A program made the translations under genes and the position numbers. DNA of 22,423 nucleotides from an uncultured Bacilli bacterium (lineage in GTDB: Bacteria; Bacillota_I; Bacilli_A; RF39; UBA660): assembly GCA_934149325.1 (NCBI GenBank), contig CAKPEJ010000017.1, positions 1-22,423 of the forward strand, in the 5' to 3' direction. Below the pieces are notes generated by a model that saw nothing but the letters and a program-made list of their open reading frames with translations, was not told the DNA's origin and did not search any database. This document shows positions 22,067 through 22,423 of the stretch, piece after piece (the stretch's first letter is position 1; every line of letters begins with the position of its first letter).

Positions 22067-22423
22067 TTATATAAAAACATATTCATTCAAGATAATTTCT
22101 TCTGCTGTATTTTTATAGTTGTTCATTAATTTTGTCCATTCCAATGGATTTAATTCTTTGCTTTTTTCAGACAGTCTTTCATCATTCTTAATATAATTTT
22201 CCATTAGTTCTTTATAATAATTTTCACAAGAATCACTGACTAAAAGAAGATGATGAGTTAATTTATTTGTCATCAATAACGTCTCATAAAGTGCTTGCTT
22301 GTTTTGCGCAATAAAGTGTAATCTTAATATTCCATATCTTCCAAGCCTTCCATAATTTTCGCCTTTTTCTAAATATAAATCTGGTAATAAATAATCTCCT
22401 TTTCTTGTATAAGTAACTTTCAT
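22067..22423 (-). CDS. tnpV: TnpV family transposon-encoded protein
   Basis: A 118-aa protein matching the TnpV family. The start MKVTYTRKGDYLLPDLYL, then GRLGRYGILRLHF, LYETLLMTNKLTHHLL and the end MNNYKNTAEEIILNEYVF are the usual order of motifs. TnpV is carried by conjugative and mobilisable transposons of Bacillota; its biochemical role is not established. The ATG is at the very edge of the window, so the ribosome-binding site is not visible and an upstream extension cannot be excluded, but the family normally starts with this pattern. It implies that a mobile element continues, or once continued, to the right. Confidence 0.87.
   Translation of the reverse strand: MKVTYTRKGDYLLPDLYLEKGENYGRLGRYGILRLHFIAQNKQALYETLLMTNKLTHHLLLVSDSCENYYKELMENYIKNDERLSEKSKELNPLEWTKLMNNYKNTAEEIILNEYVFI

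Overview
The window is about three-quarters A+T chromosome of a low-GC Bacillota, most likely an uncultured gut-type lineage with clostridial affinity. Support comes from the long (~550 aa) clostridial form of glutamyl-tRNA synthetase, a two-gene cotJ spore-coat operon, AgrC/AgrA-like signalling genes, a TnpV gene, Shine-Dalgarno sites of the AGGAGG/AAGGTG type, and sigma-A-like promoters (TTGAAA or TTGTAA, 17 nt, TATAAT). The genome is compact: intrinsic terminators often have the stop codon of the upstream gene inside the hairpin.

Layout. 1-3.7 kb: gltX, a Nudix hydrolase, a YqxD/YaiI-family protein, a membrane-anchored thioredoxin-like protein and a bacterial PH-domain protein, all on +. 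3.7-6.4 kb: tRNA-Cys(GCA), then a minus-strand ABC exporter flanked by a perfect 39-bp direct repeat (the tRNA terminator and a second copy of it), then an unknown minus-strand gene. 6.4-8.4 kb: DUF5661 and DUF5684 genes on +, converging on a minus-strand spore-coat operon in which the CotJB protein carries a CotJA-like N-terminus. 8.4-13.4 kb: a Y-family DNA polymerase with a LexA-like box in its promoter, an unknown gene overlapping tex, a coiled-coil protein and a DUF4186 protein. 13.4-15.4 kb: a diverged AgrA-like regulator and an AgrC-like sensor that has lost key ATP-binding residues. 15.5-19.8 kb is the accessory region: a decayed surface adhesin, a small DUF11 protein, a DUF3592 membrane protein, a frameshifted remnant, a nucleotidyltransferase and a lipoprotein. 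19.9-20.1 kb: an apparently independent minus-strand small RNA gene with near-consensus promoter and terminator. 20.15-21.9 kb: a tight operon of glycerophosphodiester phosphodiesterase, HIT-like protein and histidine phosphatase. 21.92-22.42 kb: a GC-richer self-complementary element, a bidirectional terminator and TnpV, which suggests a mobile element at or beyond the right edge.

The candidates most likely to be new are the ~117-nt small RNA, the sensor pseudokinase with its unusual three-part regulator, the CotJA-CotJB fusion, the repeat-flanked ABC gene, and the structured element beside tnpV. No CRISPR array or rRNA was seen. All calls come from reading the sequence; no database search was run.
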